DNA of 64,000 nt, from the NCBI RefSeq assembly GCF_037975245.1, contig NC_092565.1:5992999-6056998 (forward strand), in the 5' to 3' direction. Origin of the DNA: Apostichopus japonicus (lineage: Eukaryota; Echinodermata; Holothuroidea; Aspidochirotida; Stichopodidae). A program made the translations under genes and the position numbers. A model generated the notes under the pieces. The model worked only from the letters and a program-made list of their open reading frames with translations, was not told the origin of the DNA and searched no databases. Of this stretch, positions 34,927-48,637 are shown one piece after another. Position 1 is the stretch's first letter; every line of letters starts with the position of its first letter.

Positions 34927-36246
34927 ACCATAGGCTACAACTCAGTATACAGCCTTGTTAACTAGAAGAGAGGTTTAGCTTATACGTAACGTGTTATATT
35001 TGTAATAAACAGTTAATATCACGTTTTATTCTGTTACCTTTAGCAAACAGACAACAAGAACTTGCTATTGATCACGTTCTGAGCTTTTATATTTCAAACA
35101 TTAAACCTTTTGCTCCAAACTGAACTTTCTAACTTTTTAATACCATGCCGAAAAGTGAGATATAAAGTATATCTAGTGTTTGCTTTTATTAAACTGTTTC
35201 GCTTCACCCATCGATGAGTTACATCGATTTAAATATAATAGTCTCTGGCCCACAAAAAGCATTTATTTCTCAAATTGATTGTAACATTCTCTGATGAAAG
35301 ACTCCTTTCTGATTCTACCGTGGCTTTTTATCCAATTCAAATAGGAATCAAGGTAACAAAGTAGATGGTATAGTCTTGATTATATTTTCGCGACTCTTTT
35401 CAATCTCTTTGTTATCTGTTCTGTTGTGTGATACATATCTCGTTTCATACATTTCATATTTTTTATGTACTGTTCTGTATATAGAATTAAAGGATTTATC
35501 AATAATGACTTGTTAATAACGTGTTTGGTATTATACAGAAGATATTAAACTGAGTTTTCAACAGAAAACTCAAAAACAAGCGTTTCCAATGAGCCATGAT
35601 TTACAAATTAATAAATATACATATGTAAAGAGACGTTTCGACAGCAGGCAACGAATCAAACTGTTGAAAAGTTGAAAATTCATATGAAAAGTTGAAAATC
35701 ACATCTTAAAATGTTTCTCAATTAGTAAGTCTAGATACAGCTCAGTTTGGAAATAACTTGACCTTGACCTTTGACCTGATCAAACTTTCGTCACTGCCGG
35801 ATGTGGATTACAATGGATCTTTTGCGAAGCCAATTGTTCATTAGAACGCTTTGTTTTTCTCCTTGTGAATGTTTCCAAAGATGTCTCCGTGTAATGTGTT
35901 TTATGTCAATGTTATGCATTCTGATCTATGTGTAATTATCTGTTATGTTATCTGACGTACTAAATCTGTCATAAAAATTGCGTTCATTTTGTGTGTAGTG
36001 TGTAGAAAATTCGTACTGTATATAAAAAGGGAAAATATGAAATAAAAAGGCAACAAATGTAACATTCGTTATTTCAGAGGGGAGGGAGAGAGGGGCGATC
36101 AAATAGCTATGTGTGTACGTGGTCGATCGTATATGTGGTTACCCAGGATAATGAATACACCATGCATGAATAAACCCACTTTTTTGCAATACAGAACATT
36201 TTCTGTATAATTGATATAAGTATTGTTGTGAAAGCAATGATGCTTA
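34927..36246. other. Intergenic, no gene recognised
   Basis: AT-rich sequence without evident repeats or coding regions. Confidence 0.55.
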
Positions 36247-36745
36247 GCGTTATTCCCGTTGCGGTAAATCTCCTTAGCGTGATACCTGTAGCGGTAAATC
36301 TCCGTGGCGGGATTCCTGAAGCGGTATAGCTCCTTAGCGTGATTCCTGAAGCGGTAAATTCACGTAGCGTGATTCCTGTAGCGGTAAATCTCCTTGGCAT
36401 GATTCCTGTAGCGGTATAGCTCCTTAGCGTGATTCCTGTAGCGGTAAATTCCCGTAGCGTGATTCCTGTAGCGGTAAATCTCCGTGGCGTGATTCCTGTA
36501 GCGGTATAGCTCCTTAGCGTGATTCCTGTAGTGGTTAAGCTCCTGAGCGTGATTCATGTATAGCGGTAAATCTCCGTGGCGTGATTCCTGTAGCGGTATA
36601 GCTCCTTAGCGTGATTCCTGTAGTGGTTAAGCTCCTGAGCGTGATTCATGTAGCGGTAAATCTCCGTGGCGTGATTCCTGTAGCGGTATAGCTCCTTTAG
36701 CGTGATTCCTGTAGTGGTTGAGGTCCTGAGCGTGATTTCCTGCTG
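36247..36745. repeat. 30-bp minisatellite, about 16.5 copies
   Basis: Unit GCGTGATTCCTGTAGCGGTA plus AATCTCCGTG, with variants TATAGCTCCTTA and GTGGTTAAGCTCCTGA. The last nine units form three ~90-bp trimers (AATCTCCGTG / TATAGCTCCTTA / TTAAGCTCCTGA types), showing recent higher-order amplification. Two single-unit length changes (+2 near 36555, +1 near 36690) occur. Because the unit is a multiple of three without stops, frames of 65-97 codons appear on the minus strand; I do not regard them as genes. Confidence 0.97.
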
Positions 36746-37044
36746 ACTTCTGCTGTTAAAACTGTACCATAGGACTTTCTGGAATGTTATTTATAGACCA
36801 CGACGACGTCATTTGTATGCTAGTAGATGTTCTTGTAACTTATTAATTCAAGGGTATTATTACATACACATTTGTGATGCAATTGATACATATCACTTGA
36901 AACGAGCTCAAATGCTTTGATATTTGTCGAATTCTCTAGAGATGAAGTGCTAGACTTTTTTCCGGCCGTTTTGAATGAGTTGTCGGTATTTCAAACGGTA
37001 CTTACTCTCATCAATTAAATAACGTCACGGTAATTTGTATGTAT

Positions 37045-37270
37045 TTTAGATCCTCCTGCAAGCAGGAACTCGCGAAGAAGCCATCATTGGCTTATCAAAC
37101 CCGCAAGCTGACCGAAGTCAGTCTCTTAGATTCATATTTAACGTCCATGATTATGAATTGTCAATTGTCAACAACTCTGTAACTGGACGACATACTTTAA
37201 TCTTGGAGTGACTCGAACTCGGGACCTTATGATTGGAAGGCACCGGAGTTAACCACTAAGCTAACACTCC
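37045..37270 (-). mobile_element. tRNA-derived SINE
   Basis: Minus strand begins GGAGTGTTAGCTTAGTGGTT with A box TTAGCTTAGTGG, then a B box GAGTTCGAGTCACTCC about 45 nt on. A ~160-nt body follows, ending in GCGAGTTCCTGCTTGCAGG then AGGATCT, a small hairpin-forming tail. The head pairs plausibly (GGAGTG with CACTCC) like a tRNA acceptor, but the body identifies it as a SINE. Confidence 0.75.
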
Positions 37271-39797
37271 TGAATTTAGCTGTACTGTGTGTCTTTCCAA
37301 TACTTAAAATAGCAATTTTCCATTTGTTTTACCATGTTTCAAAACAAGTAATAATTTCGTAGTTTTAAGTGGCTAACTATGGTTTGTATTTTTGTTACAA
37401 GTTTTAGGGGAATATCACATCAGTATTGTCTTAATGTTATAGCAGCAACGGCAGTTCAATTCCAATGTATTACTATATTAATCGACATGAATGGCGCACC
37501 CAAACTTCAAGTTAGCCGCCAATAACCTTACTTGCGATTGATATGAGGAAATCGTGTAAATATACTCAATTAATATTTTCAAATAAGTCATGTATGTCCT
37601 TTGTTGACGTAAACATCACGTAATCTTACTAGAGCTTATATGGTCCTACTGTTTGTGAAATGCATGGATTTTCTTATACACTGCTGTGATTTCATGAATC
37701 GCTCGTCATTGGCAATAAGAAATCATCTTTACTGCCATAAAGACAACAAAAAAAAAGGGAAAAGAAAAAGAAAGGAAGGGGGGGGGGGGAGGAAAGGAGA
37801 TGAATTTGTATACATTTGGCGGCGTCTTTTGATTTTGGTGATGATGTTTCTCGCTTGTTACAGGGAAATATTTATCACAAGGAAGGAAGACACGAGAAGA
37901 ACATTAAAGAAGCTTAAGAAGTATCAACAAGTCGGCAATTGCGAATCGATTAAACTGAAAGCTGTTTAGATTATCATGAACTATGACTGTACTCTAACAA
38001 TAAAGCGATTAGTTTGAAAACACTAAATGTTAGATTCAGAAATATCACATGAGCTTTACGGGTAGATCGGGTGATATTGCCGTTCAGTTCAGTTCATATT
38101 ATAGTATTGATTATATGCATATTAGTAGCAAGTTTGAAAATGGTAAAGGAATTTCGACATCATATTTTGGCATGGACCGCCAGTGGTATTTTAAACAATC
38201 CTTTGAAAACAAATAATAAGTATATTTAGTTTCCCTCTCTATCAAATGGTTTGGCAAATATTTAACCGAATATACTTTGTATGTTGATGTATCAATTTAA
38301 ATTAGGGTAAATCTTTCCCAAAAAACAAAGTAAAATACGACAATTTAACCAATTTAGTTGCCAAAAAAGTTATCGATCGATTAAGAGTGTCTGTATTCTT
38401 CTTCTGTTGCGTAAAATATTCGCCCAACTTGTTCAAAATGTACGCTCTAAAATAAGGCTCTGTCTCTATATATATACATATGTGAAAGGGCCGGCTACCA
38501 AATTAACACACTATCGATCAGAACTAAGATCAACATTGTTTAGCTAGATCAAAGATAGATTCGCTTGACTTTGGCATACTTGTTCGCATTTTTTTCATTA
38601 ATTATCACTTTGAAGAAGTATTCCTCTAAATCTGACGATCATTAAGTATGCCAGTTTTATGTATCGTGTTTAATTAAGCTTGGTGTGGATAGGGCTAACT
38701 GGATCAGCTGTCACAAGTAAACATATGTATAGGTAGAAGTGATCGCGCGAAATAGTAAATAACACATATCACATTCTCAACTTTGTAATTCAAAAATATT
38801 CAAATTATTTGATTAATGGAGATTTCTGGTATCAAAAATTGTCCTGTTAGTATTCTTGGATCAGATATCAATTAATCGTTCATATAATGTTTATGCAGTT
38901 TTGAAATGATTGTAGATTATGGAACAAGTCTCTACTTTCGAAAATGGTATTGTAAATTTTAACTGTTTTTTTTTCAGAACAATTGATGTGGCTTACTTGG
39001 TAACTCCTCTAATCCAAATGAATTCACTACTTAAGAAGAGAGGCCGAATGAGCAAATTTACCTTTTTGTTCTTGCTAGCTATTGTTAAAGTATGTATGTT
39101 AGTGTCATGTTAATAACAAGAACAAGAGAATAAGAGGAAAAGAACAATAGAAGTTAAAACAATTAATAAAAAGAGAACAAGATTATTGTACTAGAGAGAA
39201 ACATTAGCTTTCTTGATGCATCTTATACAACTTCAGAAAAGAAAGAAAGGAAAGATCATTTAAAAAGAACTATTTCAAGGTACTGACAATAGGCCCGTGT
39301 AAATGTACGACGAAATATTCACGTATTTTTAAGTTCAATTTTAAACATGGAAAATGTTTCTCAATGAACACTTTCTTCCAAGTTTGTAGACCGTCATATA
39401 AATGCGGATAAATGCTTTTCGTTAATAGACAAACTTTTTTTAGTCAACTCAAATCCCAAGTACAGACACGTGCACCTTAGATATACATGCAGTCAGGTTA
39501 TACATATTCCCCCTAAATAACACTTGATAATAAATAATGCTAAAAGATGCTTCTAAATATATTATGTTTGTTTTTGTCTTAGAGCACGGGCCTCTTGCAT
39601 TGACGAAATATGCTTCCCTTTCCTGACAATTATGACAATTTAACACCATGAATTGTCAGGTTATGCCAAAGTTTGACTGTATAATAAGACATCAAGGTTT
39701 TTTTTTGGCGAAAAGCTGTTTAAAGGAAATTAAACAAAAGAACAGCAAAACTCCTCAATTCCTGTTGTTCAACAAAGTCACCGCTCCCGTATATATA
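37271..39797. other. Intergenic, no gene recognised
   Basis: AT-rich. The 109-codon frame at 37640-37969 spans a poly-A/poly-G stretch (37748-37797) and has no recognisable domain. Confidence 0.55.
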
Positions 39798-39798
39798 T

Positions 39799-39960
<162 letters not shown>

Positions 39961-40286
39961 TATTTTTATTTGTTGAGTAATGTCTAATCGACAAACAGTC
40001 TGGTATTGAGCACAGGCGTTTTCGTTGCTGTTAAGCGTTCTTTATAAGTATCAATTTGAGGAAAATGGAAAAACGGACACAGAAACGAATTTTTGGAGAG
40101 CCGAACTTATTTAGTAATCACTTTCATAGTACCTTCGTATACCGCTTTGTTTCGGTAGATATTGTAGATAAAAGTTACAACTAGATAACAAAGTTAAAAC
40201 TAGATAAAAGTTACAACGTATTTGTGTATTGTATTGTTGATGTAGAAGTATAACTTAAAATTTCGGTAACTATATCCTACCGTATA

Positions 40287-40295
40287 CATATATAT

Positions 40296-40384
<89 letters not shown>
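40287..40384. repeat. (AT)n microsatellite
   Basis: (AT)n with two interruptions, about 500 bp downstream of the holotocin stop codon. Confidence 0.95.
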
Positions 40385-40808
40385 GCTTCAAAAGAAAATT
40401 ATTACTCTTACCAAGGGATATAGCTTACGATTTAGATGTAGCCTAACATTCAAAGGTCAAGCAAAACATTGAACCTAACCACGATATGGTTAAACCACCA
40501 TTTGACGATCATTTCTCGCATGCTTACTATATCTTACCCTAGCAACATTAACATTCATAACAAACATTATAACTTATATAGGATTAGTAAACGTCTTTGG
40601 CAAATATCGCCAAAAAGTTCTCATCCAGTTGTCTTCGCATTGGCTTTATGTATGGCTAGGCTTTCAGTGTGTGGAGTATAGTAAGTCCAGTTGAAATTGT
40701 TGTACATTCTATCCAGCTGGGCATGTAAAAGTAAATATAGATCAGAGCTTTAGTACAGGGTTTGTCACCTGTGCAGGACTGGGTAGTATTTTTTTCCCTT
40801 CGCCGTTG

Positions 40809-40814
40809 TTTATT
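40809..40814 (-). terminator. Candidate polyadenylation signal of the holotocin gene
   Basis: AATAAA on the minus strand, 78 nt past the TGA stop. It is the first canonical hexamer I found downstream. Confidence 0.55.
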
Positions 40815-40891
40815 TGAGTCGTATCCCAAATTCCCCTTCATTTTCATCAGTTTTAGCTTCCTAAAGTTTAATCGTGATAATCTAGAATTAA

Positions 40892-41040
40892 TCATTTTTC
40901 CGACTCTTCAAACAAGAAATCCGTGAATCTGTCTCCAATACCGCCTGGCTCGTAAAGTTCCTCATTAGATGATGGCATTAGAAGTTGTTCATTCCTAAAC
41001 CTTGATGGCGAATATTTGCAATTTTCGTCCAGCACACAGC
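40892..41040 (-). CDS. Holotocin-neurophysin precursor, coding exon 3
   Basis: 149 nt; completes the split Ser codon (A|GC) and adds CVLDENC, supplying neurophysin cysteines 13 and 14, then an acidic tail to the TGA stop at 40892-40894 (precursor length 162). The acceptor is GGAG|GCTGTG. An alternative AG three bases upstream would insert Arg-Gly, but the chosen one gives CCND-SCV, matching vertebrate CCNDESCV and keeping the cysteine spacing. The ~41-residue tail (ending FLFEESEK) occupies the place of copeptin. It has no dibasic site and no N-glycosylation sequon, so it is probably not released as a glycopeptide. Confidence 0.93.
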
Positions 41041-44000
41041 CTCCTTCATAAAAGAGAAAAGGAAACGAAAAAGTTAAGTACTTTGTAAAGTTTTTCATTG
41101 GCGGATATATTTTGCAAAAAAGCATTTTGAAGCAAATTCAAACTATGTACAGAAGTGGTGTTCACTGTTGTCAACGCGCATCCGAAATGAAATGACGTAA
41201 ACGTGACGTATGCGAACGTCATCGCGTCAATTGCTGTTAAGTTATCAAGTTGCAAATGTCCTTTCGTACTTCGATGTCCAAGGTTTATTCGATGACGGCG
41301 TAAGGGAATATGCCCAGGCTGACGGGGAGATCATTTCACACTTATAAAATTTACTTTTAACAGCTTGGTGGTGTTGAAGCAACAAAATGAGACTCATTGA
41401 ATGTTAGAAGCTCAGTAGTTAAATGTAAACAAAACACCTTAATAAGGAATTTAACAAAAAATTGAATGGAAGTTTTTGACAAATTGTAGAGAGTTTCGTT
41501 CCCAATTTGATTGTCATCATTGATCGAATTAAACCAATTATCATATTTAATTAATCATCGTCAACTAATGTACAAAAAGCAAGTTTTTGTGTTTGGTTAC
41601 CAAGTACACAATGTATACACTTATACAACAGTATTTGTCAAAATATGATTATAGAATATGAATAATTGATGAAACTATACGACAATCTTCTAAATTATAT
41701 CACAAGTAAATATTTAAACAAATTATATCGCAAAATGAAGTTTAATGAGCAAGGGTATACTTTATGATTCCATTTGGTTCTCGAGAGTTCGTCGTCCGAC
41801 TCACTTTCTCACTTTTTATGTTATGTAGACTAACCACGTGTAAAGGAAGCAAATTGCAATAAATCAATCAATTAATATCAATTTCGACGTTACCTTCATG
41901 AATTGAAATGAACGTTGCCAAGTCAATCTAATGCACTAATTATTTACGATATTTTTGAATAGAATAGCACCGATTTTGATACTTTTCATTAATAGTATTA
42001 TTATGCGATTAAGTATACCCTGAAACCTAAGCACAAACAGATATTTCAATTGTTTTATTGTATCTATTGTTAATACTGAACTCACCGAACTGGTGAACAA
42101 AAGTATTGTCTTACATTCAAATTGAAGTACGGTGAAAAAACTGATAATAATTCATTTTAATATATGAAGGCTTACGATCTAAAAGGGTACTAAGCATAAG
42201 AAATTATTTTGAAAGTAAATATTATATTTTTTAAATGTAGCAAAATTCTTAGAAAGGCAATCCAAAAAGATATTCTTCGATGCAGCATTAATACTTTGTA
42301 AATAAAAGCACACAAATGTTTACAATTGTAAAAACCTTTTATACATATCATTGACCACCCACTGTAAAAATTAGTGTCTGCAGGAACCCTTAAATGTGCC
42401 CCACTCACGCAAAATCGATCAACCGAATATTGGACGATTGCATGTCAAAATAACTTCCATTTGTTTGGGGGTGTTTTTCTATCTATTTCCAACTATTTTT
42501 GTACTTATAGCTCACCAAACCAGACTCACTATACAGCAGAATGTTATTTTTGCAGGTTTTTTTGTCGGTCAGGATGTAAACTTGCGTTACCCTCCATTAC
42601 ACACAAGCTTAACAAATTATCAATTATCGTCCTTTTTTTGTAAGGATCGAAAGGGAGAGACGAAGGGGCTGGGAAGGCGAAGTAAATTTATCACTTAAAA
42701 AACTATAGCTTAAATAGTTTCCTTTTCTTCTATACTCGTTATGTTTAACTGACCGAGACTTATCTGTGTTATAAGCAATGGCGTGACATTAGTCATGATT
42801 TAATTTGTGAAAGGCTAAATATTCGCCATTTGGGATGGGTTTTTGTTTTATTGTTACAATATGGCAACTGTTGCGTAATCGGTTACTAGGCAACGGATGA
42901 TATTTACATATAAAACCAAGACGCGCATGAGATTAGAACAACGTATGAATGAATTGAGATAGTTGGATACTGTTTATGTCTATGTGTAAACTAGGACATT
43001 GAAAGCTAGGAGAAGAGTCGTCAAATAAAATTAAAATGGAGCTGCTGTAGTTCGTAGTATGAGGTCGGGTATTTCTTCACCTCTTTCAGACACTTTCTTA
43101 AGCTAGTGCCTTTAATACTCTGTAGTGTTATATATTATTATAGAGATTGGCAGATGTTTTTTAACTTTTGATCAATGCTTAGATAAATATGCAACAAATC
43201 AATTGGGGTTTAGTTTTGCCACCATTACAAAGCAACATTGAGGATACTTCCATCGAAAAATGTGATAAATGGGTCACAAATGTGAAGTGGTGCAGTCGTG
43301 CATTGAAAAATAGCATGCCGTGAGTTTAAACAACGTTCACCCTTCTTCATGCGTGCAATGGTAATGTACACTCGCCTAAATGTAGACCGGGTTCTAATAC
43401 TGTATAACTTCAAATGCCGCAATAGGCATGTTACCATAGTAAGCAAGGGCCTACTGGACTCCCTTGCACCGCAATATGGAAAATTCCTCCATCGAAACTT
43501 ATAGAGAACGGTATGAAGGTATTTTGTGAAGACTTCAATCAGTGACTTAAGATAGTTTGGTTTTTCAATATACAGACTCTCATACAGAGAGCAAACACAT
43601 AATAAACATACACACAACCAGCACATTCACATAAATCAGGCATATAGTCATTGTTGTTGCATAAGTATATAGCCAAATGCCAGTCTGTAGCTAATATTTG
43701 GCTTTTATTTGGATCAAAGACGCTCAAGAAATCTTTGCAATCTTGATTTTTTTGTTTTTTTTTGTTATCTATGTAATGTTATAACTTATTGATGTTACTA
43801 TATAATAGTGACTTACCGTGAGCACAATGTTCTTTACAACTTATATAATCGCGTTCCTGCATTTTTTATTCATTTTTACTTCTTCTTTATATTTAAGTTT
43901 TAATTCCTAAATTAATTTTCCTTCCACGAAATCTTTATTCAGCGTACTACAATTCAACTCAAAAGTTAAGGTAAAAAATGCTTTTAACCTATTGGAAATG

Positions 44001-46442
44001 CCTAACAAATCTTTAAAGAGAAAAAATTCTAAGAAGGGGTTTAGTTTAATCTCATACGTCCCTTATATATGAAGTAATACAACCTACAAGCTCTTTTCAG
44101 TTGATTTTTTCCTCTTTTTTAACAAGAACTGAAAAAACTGACTTTTGACCGACATTTTAAGTGTATCGACAGGCATTTTGTGTTCTTGTACCGGTTTCAA
44201 CGGTATTTTCTTTATGTCATCATTCGTAAAAAAATATGTGGTGTTCCAAATTCGGTTTCTCTCGTTGAGAATATATTGTGTCACTCAAGATCAGGATATT
44301 GAGCGAAGTTGACCTACAACAGCTGTTTTTTTTTTACTGTGTGTGGATATGACTCTCCAAGTGAATATTGTATTCACTCATGTCAGAGTGAACATATCGT
44401 AGAATCAACGGTATCGCAAGAAAAACCCAGAGATGGAGAGAGTGTCCTGTTGACCTATATACTTACCTGAAGTAGGATTATAAGGAAAACGCTTCAATAA
44501 CAACGGATGTATGGTAACTTAACGCGAAATATTTATCAAACGGAGAAAAAATAAAACGTACATTATCATTGGGGTTAGCAAAGCAAGACCTAGTTTTTAT
44601 GTCGTTATTGGTTAAAAGAAGATGAAATTAAAGTTGGTTGAGAAAAGGGGACAAAAATCTCTCGAGATTTTGAAGTAATTAATATGTGACAGAAATCAAC
44701 CTCGTCGATAAATTTCGAGTGACTTCGAGAGAGGTTTTTAAGAACGAGTTCTTTTCTCACTGTGTGTGTGTCCTTCTTTTGTAACTTGGAGAGAAGCTCT
44801 TCTCCTCTCAAGAGTAAATCTCGAACGAATACATATTACTTACCTGTACGTCAATGAAAACTAACTTTGTGGCATTAAGTATACTTGTTTTAATTACACA
44901 TGCACACAATGTTGAACGAAACTGCATGTTCTAGGAGTGATTTGCGTCTCTTTTTTGCTTTATATAAAGATATTTTGTGCCTAATATAATATGCTTGCTA
45001 CTACATTCAAAATAATACAATTTTTCTCTCCATTAGATATATTATAATATTTATTCCAAATTCACTGATTTACTTTTCAATCTAATCGTTTAGATTAGTA
45101 ATCAGTCTAACTTTAGATTTAAAAGTTTTAAAAATGATGTTTTACTATATCTCCTATATGAAATATATTAACTGATCGTGGATAATATATCCTGTAATAA
45201 GGTCATCTCTTATGACGTCAGAGACATATTTATGCAAAATTTCACAGGTATGTAGAAATAGGTTGGTATGATAAACATATGAGCACAGTGGAAACAGGTT
45301 GTTAACAAACAGCAGACAATCTATTCTGGCCACCTGATTATGAGGGCTAAATCTATCTAATACTTTTAAAACAGTTACAAGATCTGAACAAAATTCTACA
45401 CGCATTGTGCACTATAACAGTCCGCCATCTTTGTTTTTTTTCCTCGCTGGGCGACCCAAAAGTTAACTTTTGAATGTCAAGTGTGAACCATCTTGTCAAA
45501 CTAAACGAATTAAATGTGGATAAAATAGTTATATATGTTTGTATATTGCTTGTGACATTTACACGAGTTCCATCCACCATAAAGACTACCGCATGCGGTA
45601 TCACACATCAACATAATTAGAAAGACTTGCCTAAAGTTAACCTTCATTAATTAAGGCAGGCTTTGGCGAAACCATCCGAGTGTTACTCACAAAAAGATTG
45701 TAATCGACAAACTTAAGGCAGCATCTTGTCACTGTTATATGTGGTGTGCGGGAGTTGGGGGTTGGGGAGGGGAGCGGTGAGGGTGGTGAGGGCGGGTGAG
45801 GTTCGCGAAAGGCGATGAGACTTGCGTTTCGAACGTTAATAATAAGAGAACTACTGATTTTGTCGTTTTCTTTTCAATTGTAAGCATTTTGTCGACTTGC
45901 AAGCCAGATACATTCAAACATTGTTTCACTTTGCCACGAAAAATTTGCACTCGGTTTGGGAGCTATCCTAGTTGAAGACTCATCGATGGATAACATTTCG
46001 TCAAAAGGTTGATGTCGTAAGGCCGACATGATGTGAAATCATTTAATTTACCCTTAGTATTTCGTTCCCTATGTTGAAGATGAATGTAAGTTAGTAACAT
46101 CATAATAGAAACAAATGCGTTTGACAGCACCAACTTTACCCAACGAAATAAACAAGGGAAATGAATGAAACGATAGAAAAAGCACAAATGTGCACTGTAG
46201 TAATTTTTAGACTTGCCCAAGTCTTCATTCTAGTATATGAAGCAACACGAAATTATTCCTATTTGATTGTAGCCTAATGTTCTGCACCAGATTATCACAT
46301 ATATCACACAGATTCATGATGATATTAGTTTTGTATCCGTCACCTTAAGTATAAATGGAAGTGTTGTAATAAACGGTAACCGAGGATGAAGAAATCACTT
46401 CAAAACAACAGAGAGGAATAAGAGAGAATGTAATGGACTTAC
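41041..46442 (-). other. Holotocin intron 2
   Basis: 5.4-kb phase-1 intron. It contains a possible X-box plus TATA motif (42882-42915), a CRE palindrome (45213-45220) and otherwise AT-rich unique sequence. The 133-codon frame at 43225-43626 has no domain I recognise and is not supported as an exon. Confidence 0.85.
42882..42915 (+). promoter_or_regulatory. Possible RFX X-box followed by a TATA-like box
   Basis: GTTACTAGGCAAC (42882-42894) fits the imperfect inverted half-sites bound by RFX factors. TATAAAA follows 15 bp later (42909-42915), and a related ATGGCAACTGTTGC lies just upstream (42861-42874). It is inside an intron of the minus-strand gene; function is unproven. Confidence 0.3.
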
Positions 46443-46650
46443 TGTCGTTGCAACATACGCCAAACGCTGTGCATTTTCCACCTGTTACGGTGAGGCAATG
46501 GTCTCCTACGACTTCACACGGTGTGGGTAATTCGCTTTCCCGTCTACATGTTATGGTTTCTTTTGTATTTATTAAACACCCAAAGCTGTTCCCACAGCAT
46601 ATCCCTGGTCCTATGCAACGCCCCGACTGTCTCGGGCCACATGGTAAACA
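46443..46650 (-). CDS. Holotocin-neurophysin precursor, coding exon 2 (neurophysin core)
   Basis: 208 nt encoding residues 45-113: CLPCGPRQSGRC, IGPGICCGNSFGC, then PTPCEVVGDHC, GGKCTAFGVCCND. Twelve of the 14 conserved neurophysin cysteines lie here. Neurophysin binds the hormone in the secretory granule and carries it through the regulated pathway. The acceptor is TTCTTCCCACGCAG|TGTTTA and the donor CGACA|GTAAGT (phase 1). The introns fall exactly where vertebrate vasopressin genes are split, before CLPCGP and after CCND. The upstream in-frame ATG at 46668 is intronic. Confidence 0.96.
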
Positions 46651-47047
46651 CTGCGTGGGAAGAAACAAAAGAATACGACAAAAATATATTATTTGATATA
46701 AATATATTTATATTTGATATAAATTTATAATTTTATATAAATATTTTATATAAAAATTTATACTTATAATTGATTAATATAATTATAAAAAAATATTATT
46801 TTATCAAAAATTAATATTTAAAAAATAATAATAACAAATACAAATATTTATAAAAATTTATATATTTTATGTAAGATTTTATATATAGCAATACGTCAAT
46901 TATTTTTTGTTGCTGCAATTATATTATGAAACAATGAGTATGCAAATTAATTAAAACGATACCCTTTCCATAACAATAGTTGCCAATGAAGATCAAGGTC
47001 AAAACAAGTAGTAACATAAAACAAACATTGACTGCAGTCTTCTCAAA

Positions 47048-47410
47048 GGAAATAATCGATTGCAGCTCTCGCTATATCGATTAGCTACAATACATCATCC
47101 CTGTCATGTTCCTGTCATTTCATATGTATCAGTCGATTGCAGCTCCTATTCATGGCAAATATAACCTTTCCAAATCCAATTCCATTCATATAAGAACCAA
47201 GTGATTTCGGATCACTTTCCTTATCATTTATATAGTCTTTTAATCCTTTTCATATGAATTATTGATTGCAACTCTATTTGATATGAAATACTTGAATTTT
47301 ACATGCATTAAGTGATTGTAGCCCGCGTATTTCATATGAATAACATAAATGTGATATGAATTAATTGATTGCAGCCTTAGTTCATATGAATGTCATAATG
47401 AATTGCTGCT
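47048..47410. repeat. Degenerate repeat with TTGATTGCAGCTC and TTCATATGAAT motifs
   Basis: TCGATTGCAGCTC-like blocks occur at about 47057, 47132, 47267, 47313 and 47366, most followed at variable distance by TTCATATGAAT or TTGATATGAAAT. Irregular 45-75-bp spacing suggests an old tandem array. Confidence 0.65.
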
Positions 47411-48485
47411 TTTCAGCATCAAGGCCATGATAAGTTGGTCAGTTCATATCTTATCATGTTTTATCAATTCCTCATATTTCAAAATGATAAATAAGTCATT
47501 TAGTTGGAAAATGATAACAAGGAATATTTATCATAGATGGTTAAACATTTTATTGAAAATTTCGTCATGATTAGTTTGTTAATATAATTATTTCAGTAGA
47601 GATTCACCTTCACATTTCCACAAATGCACTGATCTAACCTGTAATTGTTCTTGGTTGCGAACAGAATACTAAGCACACAAAAACAAATCATGATTCTCAA
47701 CTTATTATGATTTCTCTAACAGGATAGGCTTCCAAACCCTTTCTGTTTTATCGCAATGATTGCCCCTCGGGAATTGAAACCATTTGTTTTCAGTATAAAA
47801 AAACGACTTAAAACAAATTGGAGCTGAACATTAAACTAAAGTGCTTTAGTAATGCATTCATGGTACTTAATTTATCTACAAGGCTATGAAATATTCCGTG
47901 TGTGATTACGGCTTTAGGCACAGAGTCGAACTACAATTGTTAAAAGAGAAAGAGGCGGGGGGAAAATCCCATTTTTTTTTTTTTTTTTTTGACAGAAGAC
48001 TCTAAATTGCCTATCCGAGTTCTGCGATAAGACGATAGAAAATTAAACATTACCTAACTTCACAAGACTAAGTTACATAATATTGAATCCCTTCCACCGT
48101 TGTATAGTGGTATCATCACACAAATCGATATCCGTGTATCCTTGTGAATATCATGTTTGTGCCCTATTTAGTAGCTCAAAAAACCAAGTCTTTTTTGTTA
48201 TAAGAATTATTTTAACCTGGCTTCATATCTACCAAGGTATTTTGAAATCGCTAATATCCCAAGAGACTATCACTATGCCTTTCACGATACCAGAAACTTC
48301 CATCAAATGAATTACAGATAAATAGGTTACAATGACATCAAATCATCTATACTGTTTTTATGACTATTCATTTTACATATCTCTATCTTCTTCTTCTTTT
48401 TTTCGTCATTATGGTAACAATCTTCCGGCGTCGGTGGAAAATTAGGACATTGGTTAAGGACGAGAACCATTACGTAAGAAAAGAT

Positions 48486-48637
<152 letters not shown>

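Noticed and set aside
36107-36557. Minus-strand frames rich in YRYRNHA repeats
   Set aside because: Pure translation of the 30-bp minisatellite, a stop-free multiple of three.
37205-37270. tRNA gene on the minus strand
   Set aside because: A and B boxes are present, but it continues into a SINE-type body.
43225-43626. 133-codon open frame on the minus strand inside holotocin intron 2
   Set aside because: No recognisable family, no splice sites linking it to the gene, and the precursor is complete without it.
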